From Luteimonas saliphila (GTDB taxonomy: Bacteria; Pseudomonadota; Gammaproteobacteria; Xanthomonadales; Xanthomonadaceae): a stretch of DNA of 64,000 bases. The notes beneath the pieces are model-generated. The model worked only from the letters and a program-made list of their open reading frames with translations, did no database searches and was not told the DNA's origin. Of this stretch, positions 8,170 to 18,701 are shown piece by piece. A program made the position numbers and the translations under genes. Location of the stretch: contig NZ_JAETWA010000042.1 in assembly GCF_016774335.1 (NCBI RefSeq), positions 75,121 to 139,120 on the forward strand, given 5' to 3'. Within the stretch, counting starts at the first letter, position 1. Every line of letters begins with the position of its first letter.

Positions 8170-9516
8170 TCAATCCCTCAGTTTCGTGCGCCACAGGGTC
8201 GCCGCGAGCAGCATCGACAGCACCGATGCGCCGATCCAGAACCAGATCACCGGACCGAAATCGTAGCTGCGCACGTCGCCGGCCACGGTCATGCCTTCCT
8301 GGATCAGCTTGCCGGACACGTATTCCTGGATGCCTGCGCCGATGTAGCTGAAGATGCCGATCACGCCCATCGCCGCGCCGGCCACGCGCTTGGGCGCGAT
8401 GTCGACCGCGAACAATCCTCCCAGAGACGTGACCAGGCCGGTGAGCCCGAGGCCGAACAGCACCATGCCGGCGATCAGCACCGGCATGGTGTTGGGGCCG
8501 TAGAAGAACAGCAACAATCCGCCGATCTCCAGGACCGCGAACAGCAGGTTCACCGGCGGGCGCCGCGCCTCGAAGAACTTGTCGGAAATGAAGCCGTACG
8601 CGATCGCGCCCGCGACCCCCGCCATCGTGCTGATCATCAACACCGTGCCGGCCATCGGCAGCGACAGGCCGCGATCCTCCTGCAGGTAGAGGATGCCCCA
8701 GGAATTGATCGCGTAGCGGGTCACGTAGATGGTCGCGGCGGACAGGCAGAGCACCCAGATCGCGGGAATCCTGAGGATCGAAAGTTGCAATCCGAGCACG
8801 GACTTGATGTCGGGCCGCGCCTTCTCCGCGTAGAAGTCCTGCTTCCACTCGTTGACCGTGGGCAGGCCCATCGTGCGCGGCCGGTCCCGCACCAGCCAGT
8901 ACATGCCGGCCGCCGCGAGCACGCCGAACAATGCCGGCACGAAGAAGCCGGATCGCCAGCCCAGCCACGCGACCACCGAGCCCACGCCGATGAAGGTCAG
9001 GCCTTCGCCGAGCGAATGCGCCGTGCTCCAGATGCCGTAGGCACGACCGCGCTCCCTGTTGGAGAACCACGCCGTCATCGCCACCACGCCACCGGGCGCG
9101 CCGAAGCTCTGGAACCAGCCGTTGAGACCCCAGATGATCACCGCCGTCCACACGGCCGTGGTCAGGCCCATCGCGAAGTTGCACAGCGCGGTCATCAGGA
9201 ACGCGAACGCGAGGAACCGCCGCATGTTCGCGTGGTCGGCCAGGAAACCGTTGGTCAGCTTGCCGATCGCGTAGGCGTAGTACAGCGCCGATCCGATCAT
9301 GCCCAGTTCGACCGGGGTGAAGATCCCTTCGTCGATCAGCGGCTTCTTGACCACGCCCAGTGCGAGCCGGCAGGTGTAGATCACGCCATAGCCCAGGGTG
9401 ATCGCGAGCATCACGCGGAAGCGGTGCCGACGGAACAACCGGTCGATGGTCGCCTGGTCGGCGGTCACCGGCAGGTCGGCTCCGGTCGCGAAGAACCTCG
9501 TCAGGGCATTGGCCAT
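8170..9516 (-). CDS. Organophosphate:phosphate antiporter family MFS carrier
   Basis: 448 residues with about 12 membrane segments, major facilitator superfamily. The N-terminal pattern (RFRVMLAITLGYGVIYTCR, then GxxxSALYYAYAIGKLTNGFLADHANMR) is that of the GlpT/UhpT/UhpC group, which exchanges organic phosphates for inorganic phosphate; the arginine in TCR and lysine in GKLTNG are positions of the kind that bind phosphate in GlpT. It sits between iolA and the inositol monophosphatase gene, 7 bases before the latter. I infer that it brings in an inositol phosphate (or releases phosphate while doing so). UhpC-type sensors belong to the same family, but no UhpA/UhpB partner is present, so transport is preferred. 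Confidence 0.8.
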   Translation of the reverse strand: MANALTRFFATGADLPVTADQATIDRLFRRHRFRVMLAITLGYGVIYTCRLALGVVKKPLIDEGIFTPVELGMIGSALYYAYAIGKLTNGFLADHANMRRFLAFAFLMTALCNFAMGLTTAVWTAVIIWGLNGWFQSFGAPGGVVAMTAWFSNRERGRAYGIWSTAHSLGEGLTFIGVGSVVAWLGWRSGFFVPALFGVLAAAGMYWLVRDRPRTMGLPTVNEWKQDFYAEKARPDIKSVLGLQLSILRIPAIWVLCLSAATIYVTRYAINSWGILYLQEDRGLSLPMAGTVLMISTMAGVAGAIAYGFISDKFFEARRPPVNLLFAVLEIGGLLLFFYGPNTMPVLIAGMVLFGLGLTGLVTSLGGLFAVDIAPKRVAGAAMGVIGIFSYIGAGIQEYVSGKLIQEGMTVAGDVRSYDFGPVIWFWIGASVLSMLLAATLWRTKLRD

Positions 9517-9543
9517 CCAGCATTCCCTCCCCAGGGCGTCGTG

Positions 9544-9563
9544 GCCGGCGCGATCGCGCCGGC
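9544..9563. repeat. Perfect 20 bp palindrome inside the iol operon
   Basis: GCCGGCGCGATCGCGCCGGC is a perfect palindrome in the 70-base gap between iolA and the carrier gene. In the transcript it would form a strong GC hairpin with no U tract. It may mark mRNA processing or partial termination between the catabolic genes and the transport/phosphatase genes; function is inferred. Confidence 0.6.
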
Positions 9564-9586
9564 GATGTGCAACGGTGCGGCGTGCG

Positions 9587-11086
9587 TCAGCGCATCGTGG
9601 GAATCACGAAACTCTGTTCGACTTCGGCGCCGCCCTTCGGCCAGCGTTGCGTGACCACCTTGGTCCGTGTGTAGAAGCGCACGCCATCCATGCCGTACTG
9701 GTTGTGGTCGGCGAATCCCGAACGCTTCCAGCCGCCGAAGCTGTGGTATGCGACAGGCACCGGGATCGGCACGTTGATGCCGACCATGCCGACTTCCACG
9801 CGGTCCGCGAACTCGCGCGCGGCGTCGCCGTTGCGGGTGAAGATCGCCACGCCGTTGCCGTACTGGTGCGACGACGGCCATTCCAGCGCCTGCTCGAAAC
9901 TGTCGGCGCGCATGATCTGCAGCACCGGGCCGAAGATCTCCTCGCGCCAGGTCTGCATGTCCGGCGTGACCCGGTCGAACAGCGTCGGGCCGAGGAAGAA
10001 CCCGTCTTCGTGGCCCGGCAGCGAGAACCCGCGGCCGTCGACGACCAGTTCCGCGCCTTCATCGACGCCGATCCGGATGTACTGCTCGATCTTCGCCTTG
10101 TGCGCGGCGGTGATCACGGGCCCGTAATGCGCATCGGCATCGGTCGACGCGCCGATGCGCAGCGCCGCGATGCCCGCGACCAGCTTCTCGCGCAGTGCGT
10201 CGGCGGTCGCCTCGCCCACGGCCACCACCACCGGCAACGCCATGCAGCGCTCGCCGGCCGATCCGTACGCGGCGCCCAGAATGTCGGCGACGGCCTGGTC
10301 GAGGTCGGCATCGGGCAGCACGATGCCGTGGTTCTTGGCGCCGCCCATGCACTGCACGCGCTTGCCGTGGGCCGCGCCCTCGCCGTAGACGTACTGCGCG
10401 ATGTCGGACGAGCCGACGAAGCTGACCGCCTTGATGTCGGGATGGCGCAGGATCGCGTCGACGATCTCCTTGTCGCCGTGCACCACGTTGAGCACGCCGG
10501 CGGGCAGGCCGGCCTCGATCATCAGTTCCGCCAGTCGCACCGGGACCGACGGATCGCGTTCGGAGGGCTTGAGGATGAAGGCGTTGCCGCAGGCGATCGC
10601 AGGCCCGAACATCCACATCGGGATCATCGCCGGGAAGTTGAACGGCGTGACGCCCGCGACCACGCCCAGCGGCTGCCGCATCGAATACACGTCGATGCCG
10701 GGGCCGGCGCCCTGCGTGTATTCGCCCTTGAGCAGATGCGGAATGCCGCAGGCGAACTCGATCACCTCCAGCCCGCGCTGCAGGTCGCCGCGCGAATCCG
10801 ACAGCACCTTGCCGTGTTCGGCCGACAGCATCGCGGCCAGTTCGTCCATGTTCGCTTCGAGCAGTCGCTTGAACTCGAACATCACCCGCGCGCGGCGCTG
10901 CGGATTGACCTTGGCCCACCCGGCTTGTGCGACGACTGCGCCAGCGACCGCGCGATCGAGTTCCGCGGGCGACGCCAGCGACACCTTCGCCTGCACACGG
11001 CCGCTGTTGGGATCGAAGACATCGCCATGCCGGCCGGAAGTGCCGGCCACGATGCGGCCGTCGATGAAGTGCTCGATGTCGCGCAT
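9587..11086 (-). CDS. iolA: Malonate/methylmalonate semialdehyde dehydrogenase (CoA-acylating)
   Basis: 499 residues, normal for the family. It converts malonate semialdehyde plus CoA and NAD+ to acetyl-CoA and CO2, the last step of myo-inositol breakdown (methylmalonate semialdehyde from valine is an alternative substrate). The aldehyde dehydrogenase fold is clear: PFNFPAMIPMWM, FVGSSDIAQYVY, the catalytic cysteine in the MMSDH-type motif AGERCMA (C281) and EEIFGPVL. The ATG at 11086 (MRDIEHFIDG) lies two bases after the stop of iolB. A valine-pathway mmsA would normally sit with mmsB or acyl-CoA genes; the iol context makes IolA the better name. Confidence 0.92.
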   Translation of the reverse strand: MRDIEHFIDGRIVAGTSGRHGDVFDPNSGRVQAKVSLASPAELDRAVAGAVVAQAGWAKVNPQRRARVMFEFKRLLEANMDELAAMLSAEHGKVLSDSRGDLQRGLEVIEFACGIPHLLKGEYTQGAGPGIDVYSMRQPLGVVAGVTPFNFPAMIPMWMFGPAIACGNAFILKPSERDPSVPVRLAELMIEAGLPAGVLNVVHGDKEIVDAILRHPDIKAVSFVGSSDIAQYVYGEGAAHGKRVQCMGGAKNHGIVLPDADLDQAVADILGAAYGSAGERCMALPVVVAVGEATADALREKLVAGIAALRIGASTDADAHYGPVITAAHKAKIEQYIRIGVDEGAELVVDGRGFSLPGHEDGFFLGPTLFDRVTPDMQTWREEIFGPVLQIMRADSFEQALEWPSSHQYGNGVAIFTRNGDAAREFADRVEVGMVGINVPIPVPVAYHSFGGWKRSGFADHNQYGMDGVRFYTRTKVVTQRWPKGGAEVEQSFVIPTMR

Positions 11087-11088
11087 GC

Positions 11089-11910
11089 TCAGGTTCCGGA
11101 AGCGGGGGGAGGCGCGACGATCCAGGCGTGCGCGGGATCGTTGCGGAACAGCCAGCGCCGCTCGGGGCCGGCCATCACGTTGAGGTAGTAGAGGTCGTAG
11201 CCGTGCGCCGCGCCGACCGGGTGGTAGCCGCGCGGTACAAGCACCACGTCGCCGTCCTCGACCGCGATCGCCTCGTCGAGCGAGCGGTCGTCGCTGTACA
11301 CGCGCTGGAACGCGAAGCCCTGCCGCGGTTGCGTGCGGTGGTAGTAGGTTTCCTCGAGGAGGGTTTCCTCGCCGGGCGTCGCGGTGTCGTGCTTGTGCGG
11401 CGGGTAGCTGGACCAGTGGCCGGCGGGCGTGACCACTTCGACCACCAGCAGGCCTTCGGCAGGTTCGGTTTCCGGCAGGATGTTGCGCACGTACCGCGTG
11501 TTCGTGCCGCTGCCCCGGACTTCGCGCGACATGTCGGCATCTTCGATCCGGCGCGGCGATCCGGCGCCTGTGCCCGGCGCGGTGCAGACGGCGAGTTCGA
11601 CGTCGCCATGCGCGACGACCGTATACGACACGCCGGCCGGCACGTACACCGCGCCCGGCGCCCGGTCCTCGAACGGCGACGCGCGGCCGCCGACGTTGCC
11701 GAAGCACTGGCCGCCGGCCACGATGTCCGCGGCGCCGGCGACCAGCACGAGGCAAGCTTCGCGTTCCGCGTCGCCGCCTTCGTGGCATTGTCCATCGGCC
11801 AGCTTCACGACCTTGAACCCGACGTGCGACCAGCCGGCGCTCTCCGGCGTCACGTTGAGCACCGAGCCATCGTCTCCGGGTGCGTGCGGGCGGACGCGCA
11901 ACCGCGACAT
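11089..11910 (-). CDS. iolB: 5-deoxy-glucuronate isomerase
   Basis: 273 residues. It isomerises 5-deoxy-D-glucuronate to 2-deoxy-5-keto-D-gluconate in the Iol pathway. The double cupin pattern is visible: N-terminal half with GGxxxPFEDRAPGAVYVPAG, C-terminal half with the metal-binding motif SYPPHKHD and GEETLLEETYYHR, then the PRGYHPVGAAHGYDLYYLNVMAG signature typical of IolB. Its ATG overlaps the stop of iolE (ATGA). IolB is rarely found outside inositol catabolism, so it anchors the identity of the operon. Confidence 0.95.
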   Translation of the reverse strand: MSRLRVRPHAPGDDGSVLNVTPESAGWSHVGFKVVKLADGQCHEGGDAEREACLVLVAGAADIVAGGQCFGNVGGRASPFEDRAPGAVYVPAGVSYTVVAHGDVELAVCTAPGTGAGSPRRIEDADMSREVRGSGTNTRYVRNILPETEPAEGLLVVEVVTPAGHWSSYPPHKHDTATPGEETLLEETYYHRTQPRQGFAFQRVYSDDRSLDEAIAVEDGDVVLVPRGYHPVGAAHGYDLYYLNVMAGPERRWLFRNDPAHAWIVAPPPASGT

Positions 11911-12796
11911 CAGATCAACCCCGCCTTCGCGGCCTCGGTCTTCAGCGTGCGCAGGCCCAGTTCGGCATACGCTTTCGGTGCGGCGATCGCGGGATCCTGC
12001 TCGGCTTCGATCACGATCCAGCCGCTGTAGTCGATGTCGACCAGCGCACGCATCACCGCGCCGTAGTCGATGCCGCCGTCGCCGGGCACGGTGAACATGC
12101 CGCCCAGGACGCCGTCGAGGAAGCTCGAGCCGCCTTCTCGCAACCTGCGATAGGTGTCGGCGCGGAAATCCTTGCAATGCACGTGGGCGATGCGCGCAGG
12201 ATGTTCGCGGATCACCTTCAGGTAGTCGACGCCGCCGAGCGCCGCATGGCCGGTGTCGAGGGTGAAGCCGGCCGACGACCCGGTATGCCGGATGAAGGCA
12301 TCGACATCGCCGTCGCGCTCGACCACCGTACCCAGGTGGTGGTGGTAGGCGAACTTCAGCCCCTGCGACGCGATGTAGTCGGCCACGTCGGTCAGCCGCG
12401 CACCGAACTGCGCCCAGTCGCCCTCGGCGAGCAGCGGCGTGCCGGTCAGCGGGACGCCGCGATCGCCGTGCACGGCGTTGCTGGTCTCGGCGAACACGAA
12501 CACGCTGCTGCCCATGGCCTTGAGCAATTGCAGGTGCGGCTGCAGCGCGGCGATCTCGGCATCGGCGCCCTGCACCAGCAGCGAACCGCTGTACCAGCCG
12601 CCGATCAGGTCAAGGCCGTAGGTATCCAGCAGGGGCTCGAGCACCGCGGCATCGCGCGGGAACTTGCTGCCCAGCTCGACGCCTTCGAAGCCGACGTCGC
12701 GGATGTCGGCGAGGATGCTCTCCAGCGGCGTGTCGCCACCGAGCTCGGGCATGTCGTCGTTGGCCCAGGCGATGGGGCTGACGCCGAAGCGGATGC

Positions 12797-12800
<4 letters not shown>
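11910..12800 (-). CDS. iolE: Inosose dehydratase
   Basis: 296 residues. It dehydrates 2-keto-myo-inositol (scyllo-inosose) to 3D-(3,5/4)-trihydroxycyclohexane-1,2-dione. The sequence is a xylose-isomerase-like TIM barrel: GVSPIAWANDDMPELGG at the N-terminus is the IolE hallmark, followed by GFEGVELGSKFP, AYHHHLGT, LDTGHAALGG and HVHCKDF, which supply the histidine and acidic metal ligands, and VIEAEQDP near the end. The start at 12800 overlaps the stop of iolD by four bases, and its own stop overlaps iolB. IolI-type isomerases share the fold, but the N-terminal motif favours IolE. Confidence 0.93.
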
Positions 12801-14647
<1,847 letters not shown>

Positions 14648-14648
14648 G

Positions 14649-16586
14649 TCAGGCAGTCTCGCGGATCGCCTGGGATCGTGCCCGCTGCTTCGCGTCACGC
14701 CAGGCGTCGACCAGGATCGAGAAGCGTCGCGCGAGGTCGTCGACCGCGGCGGCGTCGTCGATCCTGCCGGCCAGCCACTGTTCCGCGGCATCGGCGAAGA
14801 TCGTGCGTCCCACCGCGAAACCCTTGACGATCGGCGCCTGCGCGGTCGCCTCGAACGAGGCGATCAGTTCGTCCTCCGGCGCCGACAGGCCCAGCAGCAC
14901 CACGCCACGGCAATGCGGATCGTTGCGGACGATGGCGTCCTCGATGTTGCGCCATGCCGTGGCCCGGTCGTCCGGCTCCAGCTTCCACCAGTCGGGACGG
15001 ATGCCGAGGTCGTAGAGGCGCTGGATCGCGCGTGCGGCGGTATCGTCGGCGACGTCGCCGTTGCGCGAGGCGATGATCTCCACCAGCAACTCGTGGCGGG
15101 TCTTGCGCGCGGCGTCCGCGAGGCGCAGCAACTGCCGTTCCTGGCGCTCGCGCAGGTCCTGCGGATCGTCCGGGTGGTAGAAGGCGAGGCACTTGACGAC
15201 ATGGTTCGCCGGCCAGGTCGCGAGTTCCGTCGCCACGTCGGGCGAGGATTCGAATTCGAGCGGGCAGGAGCCGGGCAACTCGATCGGGCGGCCGATCCAG
15301 TACGGACAGGAGGCGGCCGCTTCGAGCGCGCGCATGCCGTAACGTCCGTCGAGCAGCACGCCGAACGAGGAGTCGCCCTTCGCGACCCGGTCCACCGCCT
15401 GCAGCGCGAGCGACTTGAACCCGGCGATGCGTGCGGGATCGGCGCCGGTCCGGGTGCACAGCGCCTCGAACTGGCTGCGATGGTCCATCGCCAGGACGGT
15501 CAGCGCGGGATAGTCGTTCGCGCGCGTGGTCGCCCAGTGCAGGTGCTCCAGCGCAGCGTCCTCGCGCAGCCGGAACGGCCGTTGGCCGCCGTGCAGGAAG
15601 GCCTGCAACTCCTCCCACGTGGCCATCGCCGGTGCGCAGCCATGGCGCGACACCACGATCGCGCCGCAGGCGTTGGCCCAGGCGCAGCAGTCCTCCAGCG
15701 TCGCATCGCGCAACCAGCCGCGCAGGAACCCGGCCATGAACGCGTCGCCGGCGCCGAGCACGTTGAACACTTCCACCGGGAACCCGCGGCCGACGACGCC
15801 GTCGTCGAGCGACGCCGGGATCGCGCCCGGGAACGCACTGCAGCCGGCGGCGCCGCGCTTGCACACGAGCAGGGCGCCGGTGCGTTCGCGGATCGCCCGC
15901 AGCGCGGCGAGGGTGTCGATGTGTCCACCGAGGATGTGCACCTCTTCCTCGGTGCCGACGATCAGGTCGCACAGCGGCAACACCTGCTGCAGCCGTTCGG
16001 TGACGGCCGCGTCGGCGACGAAGCGGTTCTCGCCCGCGTCCTTCCCGGTCAGGCCCCACAGCACCGGGCGATAGTCGATGTCGAACACGATCCGGCCGCC
16101 ATTCGCACGCGTGATCGCGCAGGCTTTCATCGATGCGGCGAACACGCCCGGCTGCGACAGGTGGGTGCCGTTGATCAGCACCGCCTTCGTCGAACGGATG
16201 AAGTCGGGATCGACGTCGGCCTCGCACAGCGCCATGTCGGCGCAGTTCTCGCGGTAGAAGATCAGCGGGAACGTGTCCGGGTCGCGGATGCCGAGGAGCA
16301 CCAGCGCGGTCAGCCGTGCCGGATCGTCGACCACGCCGCGAGTGTCCACCCCCTCGCGGGCGAGCTGTTCGCGCACGAAGCGCCCGAAGTGGTCCGCGCC
16401 GACGCGCGTCAGCAGGCCGGTCCGCAGGCCCAGGCGCGCGCCGCCGACAGCGGTGTTGGTGGGGCTGCCGCCGACGTACTTGGCGAAGGACTGCATGTCC
16501 TCCAGCCGGCCACCGGTCTGTTCGCCATAGAGGTCGATGCTGGAACGCCCGATCGCGATCAGATCCAACCCGTCCGTCCTCGCCAT
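14649..16586 (-). CDS. iolC: 5-dehydro-2-deoxygluconokinase fused to a DUF2090 domain
   Basis: 645 residues, about twice a lone kinase. Residues 1-325 are a PfkB-type sugar kinase (GRSSIDLYGEQ, YVGGSPTNTA, catalytic GAGDAF with D281) that phosphorylates 2-deoxy-5-keto-gluconate. Residues about 330-640 are a DUF2090 domain, a TIM-barrel relative of class I/II aldolases (AMDHRSQFE, FGVLLDGRYG, KCLAFYHPDD, WWKLEP, VVLLGL, KGFAVGRTIF). No separate aldolase gene iolJ occurs in the window; the fused domain is the obvious candidate to split the kinase product into dihydroxyacetone phosphate and malonate semialdehyde. This is first in the eight-gene operon. Confidence 0.92.
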   Translation of the reverse strand: MARTDGLDLIAIGRSSIDLYGEQTGGRLEDMQSFAKYVGGSPTNTAVGGARLGLRTGLLTRVGADHFGRFVREQLAREGVDTRGVVDDPARLTALVLLGIRDPDTFPLIFYRENCADMALCEADVDPDFIRSTKAVLINGTHLSQPGVFAASMKACAITRANGGRIVFDIDYRPVLWGLTGKDAGENRFVADAAVTERLQQVLPLCDLIVGTEEEVHILGGHIDTLAALRAIRERTGALLVCKRGAAGCSAFPGAIPASLDDGVVGRGFPVEVFNVLGAGDAFMAGFLRGWLRDATLEDCCAWANACGAIVVSRHGCAPAMATWEELQAFLHGGQRPFRLREDAALEHLHWATTRANDYPALTVLAMDHRSQFEALCTRTGADPARIAGFKSLALQAVDRVAKGDSSFGVLLDGRYGMRALEAAASCPYWIGRPIELPGSCPLEFESSPDVATELATWPANHVVKCLAFYHPDDPQDLRERQERQLLRLADAARKTRHELLVEIIASRNGDVADDTAARAIQRLYDLGIRPDWWKLEPDDRATAWRNIEDAIVRNDPHCRGVVLLGLSAPEDELIASFEATAQAPIVKGFAVGRTIFADAAEQWLAGRIDDAAAVDDLARRFSILVDAWRDAKQRARSQAIRETA

Positions 16587-16632
16587 CGCCGATCGTCTCC
16601 CGGCCAGGCGGCCCTCGGCCCGGCATTTGTAA

Positions 16633-16661
16633 AATCTATTCTATTTTTAGACACATGGCAA
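16633..16661 (-). promoter_or_regulatory. iolC promoter with ATTCTATT operator candidate
   Basis: On the minus strand, TTGCCA (16661-16656) and TAGATT (16638-16633) are separated by 17 bases and fit a sigma-70 promoter 47 bases upstream of iolC. The octamer ATTCTATT (plus strand 16638-16645) lies between and partly over these boxes, where a repressor would block RNA polymerase. The same octamer recurs at 17643, 17672 and, reversed, 23776. The stretch is strikingly AT-rich against its surroundings. Confidence 0.5.
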
Positions 16662-16669
16662 GATTCATT

Positions 16670-17563
16670 TCATTTCTTCGCGGTCCGCTTCTTCGCCCCG
16701 AGCGTCGAGGCGTTGCGGGTCGTCGTGGCCGTGGAGAACGCATAGGAGATGACCAGCGCCTGGGCGAGGCACATGGACGTGGACAGCGAGCGGAACTTGC
16801 GGATCTCGGCCTCCCTGACCTGCAGCACCAGCGACGCCGGCTTGGCGACGGGACTGACCGGGCTGTCGCTGATCGACAGCACCTTGCACTGGGCGTCGAC
16901 GGCGGCGTCGATCAGGTGCACGGCTTCCTCGGCGTAGGGCTGGTAGCTGACCACCAGCAGCAGGTCGTTGCGGGTGATGCCGTGGATCTGCTGGCGGGTC
17001 ATGCCGCCGACGCTGTCGATGAACACGGTCTTCTTGTCGACCTGGTGCAGCGAATAGGCGAGGTAGGCGGCCACCGGGAACGAGCGCCGGAAGCCCGCGA
17101 CGTACACGGTATCCGCCTGCGCGATCAGCTTCACCGCCTCGGTAAGCTGGCGCTTGTCGATGGCGTCGCCGAGGTGCTGCAGTGCCAGCATGTTGCCTTC
17201 GACGAACTCGGCCAGCACCTGCGACGGGTCGCTGACGCGCTTGCCGTCGACGGCCTTGCTGAACTCGCGCACGCGTTCGCCGTAGCCCAGCGAGGCGTTG
17301 GCCGACAGCAGGCCGTCGCGGAACAGCCGCTGCATCTGGGTGGCGCCGTCGAAGCCGAACGACTTGGCGAAGCGCACGATCGCCGAGGGCTGCACGCCGC
17401 AGCGTTCCGACAGCACCGCCAGGGTTTCCAGCGCCACCGCGTTGGGCTCGTCGAGGATGTAGCGCGCGATCTGCTTGAGTCGTTTGCTCAGGCCGTCGTA
17501 GCGGGCGAGGATCGCCGCGCGCAGTTCCTCGGCGCTGGCGGGCGGGGTCGGATGTTCGGACAT
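16670..17563 (-). CDS. RpiR/MurR-family regulator, probably of inositol catabolism
   Basis: 297 residues from the ATG at 17563 (a longer version would need a TTG at 17614). Residues about 10-85 form the RpiR helix-turn-helix domain (YDGLSKRLKQIARYILDEP..., CGVQPSAIVRFAKSFGFDG). Residues about 125-270 form a SIS sugar-phosphate-binding domain (ADTVYVAGFRRSFPVA, ISYQPY-like loop, VLSISDSPVSPVAK). RpiR-type proteins with this layout control iol genes in several proteobacteria (IolR of rhizobia), sensing a phosphorylated pathway intermediate. It stands between the iolC operon and the divergent iolG pair. The C-terminus is lysine-rich (KKRTAKK). Confidence 0.85.
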   Translation of the reverse strand: MSEHPTPPASAEELRAAILARYDGLSKRLKQIARYILDEPNAVALETLAVLSERCGVQPSAIVRFAKSFGFDGATQMQRLFRDGLLSANASLGYGERVREFSKAVDGKRVSDPSQVLAEFVEGNMLALQHLGDAIDKRQLTEAVKLIAQADTVYVAGFRRSFPVAAYLAYSLHQVDKKTVFIDSVGGMTRQQIHGITRNDLLLVVSYQPYAEEAVHLIDAAVDAQCKVLSISDSPVSPVAKPASLVLQVREAEIRKFRSLSTSMCLAQALVISYAFSTATTTRNASTLGAKKRTAKK

Positions 17564-17618
17564 GCGGGCAGCCTCGGTCGGTTCTTCCCTGGGGTCGCAA
17601 GGAGTGTCCGGCAAAAAA

Positions 17619-17680
17619 TGGAATGCGACCAGATTTCTGGAAATTCTATTGCATTCCTATCTGGAACACATATTCTATTT
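17619..17680. promoter_or_regulatory. Divergent rpiR/iolG control region with repeated operators
   Basis: This AT-rich stretch holds two ATTCTATT octamers (17643-17650 and 17672-17679, 29 bases apart), the inverted pair GGAATGC (17620-17626) and GCATTCC (17651-17657), and the palindrome CCAGATTTCTGG (17629-17640). A possible iolG promoter is TTGCAT (17649-17654), 16 bases, TATTCT (17671-17676), with both octamers touching its boxes. GGAA...TTCC dyads are known operators of RpiR-type IolR proteins; the match here is partial. Binding is inferred. Confidence 0.5.
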
Positions 17681-17702
17681 GAAATCGCGGCGGGAGGGTC
17701 GC

Positions 17703-18701
17703 ATGGATCGGATCGACGTGGCCCTGATCGGGGCTGGCCGCATGGGCCAGGTCCATGGGCCCAATGCCGCGCGCACGCCCGGCCTGCGGCTGCGGTACGT
17801 GGTGGACCCGCGTCCGGACGCTGCCGCGGCGCTGGCAGCGGCCACGGGCGCCGAAGCCGCCACGCTGGAACAAGCCCTGGCCGACCCCGGCGTAGGCGCT
17901 GTGCTGGTCTGCAGTTCCACCGACCAGCACCTGGCCAACGCGCTGCAGGCGGTGGAAGCGGGCAAGGCGGTGTTCTGCGAGAAACCGATCGACCTCGACC
18001 TGCAGAAGGCGCGGGCCGCACAGCCGCGCTTCGAAGGCGCCCGCTTCGTGCTCGGCTTCAACCGGCGCTACGACCCGCATTTCCTGGCGCTCAGGCAGCG
18101 CCTGGACGCCGGCGCGGTCGGCCGGCTCGAAAGCCTGCACATCGTCAACCACGACCCGGCCGCGCCGTCGGCGCATTTCATCCCGACCAGTGGCGGCCTG
18201 TTCAAGGACTTCACCATCCACGACCTCGACATGGCGCGCTGGATGCTGGGCGAGGAGCCGGTGGAGGTGTTCGCGACCGCGAGCTGCCTGATCGACCCGG
18301 AGATCGGCCGCCTCGGCGACGTCGACACCGCGCGCACCGTGCTGAAGACGGCCACCGGGAAGCTCTGCGTGATCTCCAACACCCGCCGCAGCGGCTACGG
18401 CTACGACCAGCGGATCGAGGCCTTCGGTTCGCGCGGGATGGCGACCGCGGGCAACGTCTCGCGCGACACCGTGCAGGTGTTCGACGAGAACGGCGCGACG
18501 GCGGCGCCGATCGCCTACGCTTTCCCGGAACGCTACGCCGACTCGTACCGTGCGCAGATCGCGCATTTCGCCGAGGTCGCGCGCGGGGCCTCGCCAGCGC
18601 GGACGCACTACGCCGACGGCATCGCCGCACTGGTGCTGGCCGAGGCGTGCCAGCAGTCGGTGCGCGAGGGCCGCCCCATCCGTTTGCAGGAGAACCGCTG
18701 A
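17703..18701 (+). CDS. iolG: Inositol 2-dehydrogenase family protein (first copy)
   Basis: 332 residues, Gfo/Idh/MocA family. It oxidises myo-inositol (or a stereoisomer) to an inosose with NAD+. The Rossmann motif is ALIGAGRMGQVHG (residues 6-18), the catalytic lysine lies in CEKPID, and the C-terminal domain has GGLFKDFTIHDLDMARW with the family's histidine and aspartate and the IolG-type SNTRRSGYGYDQRIE. The ATG follows GGGAGGG. Its stop overlaps the start of a close paralogue by one base. Compared with that paralogue it is about three residues shorter after CEKPID. The two copies may separate myo- from scyllo- or chiro-inositol, since phytate occurs as several isomers; that is inference. 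Confidence 0.9.
   Translation: MDRIDVALIGAGRMGQVHGPNAARTPGLRLRYVVDPRPDAAAALAAATGAEAATLEQALADPGVGAVLVCSSTDQHLANALQAVEAGKAVFCEKPIDLDLQKARAAQPRFEGARFVLGFNRRYDPHFLALRQRLDAGAVGRLESLHIVNHDPAAPSAHFIPTSGGLFKDFTIHDLDMARWMLGEEPVEVFATASCLIDPEIGRLGDVDTARTVLKTATGKLCVISNTRRSGYGYDQRIEAFGSRGMATAGNVSRDTVQVFDENGATAAPIAYAFPERYADSYRAQIAHFAEVARGASPARTHYADGIAALVLAEACQQSVREGRPIRLQENR

Noticed and set aside
16316..17702. The upstream half of a long plus-strand open frame ending at 19678
   Set aside because: It is antisense to iolC and rpiR and its translation is arginine-rich; only the part from 18701 (iolG copy 2) is protein-like.
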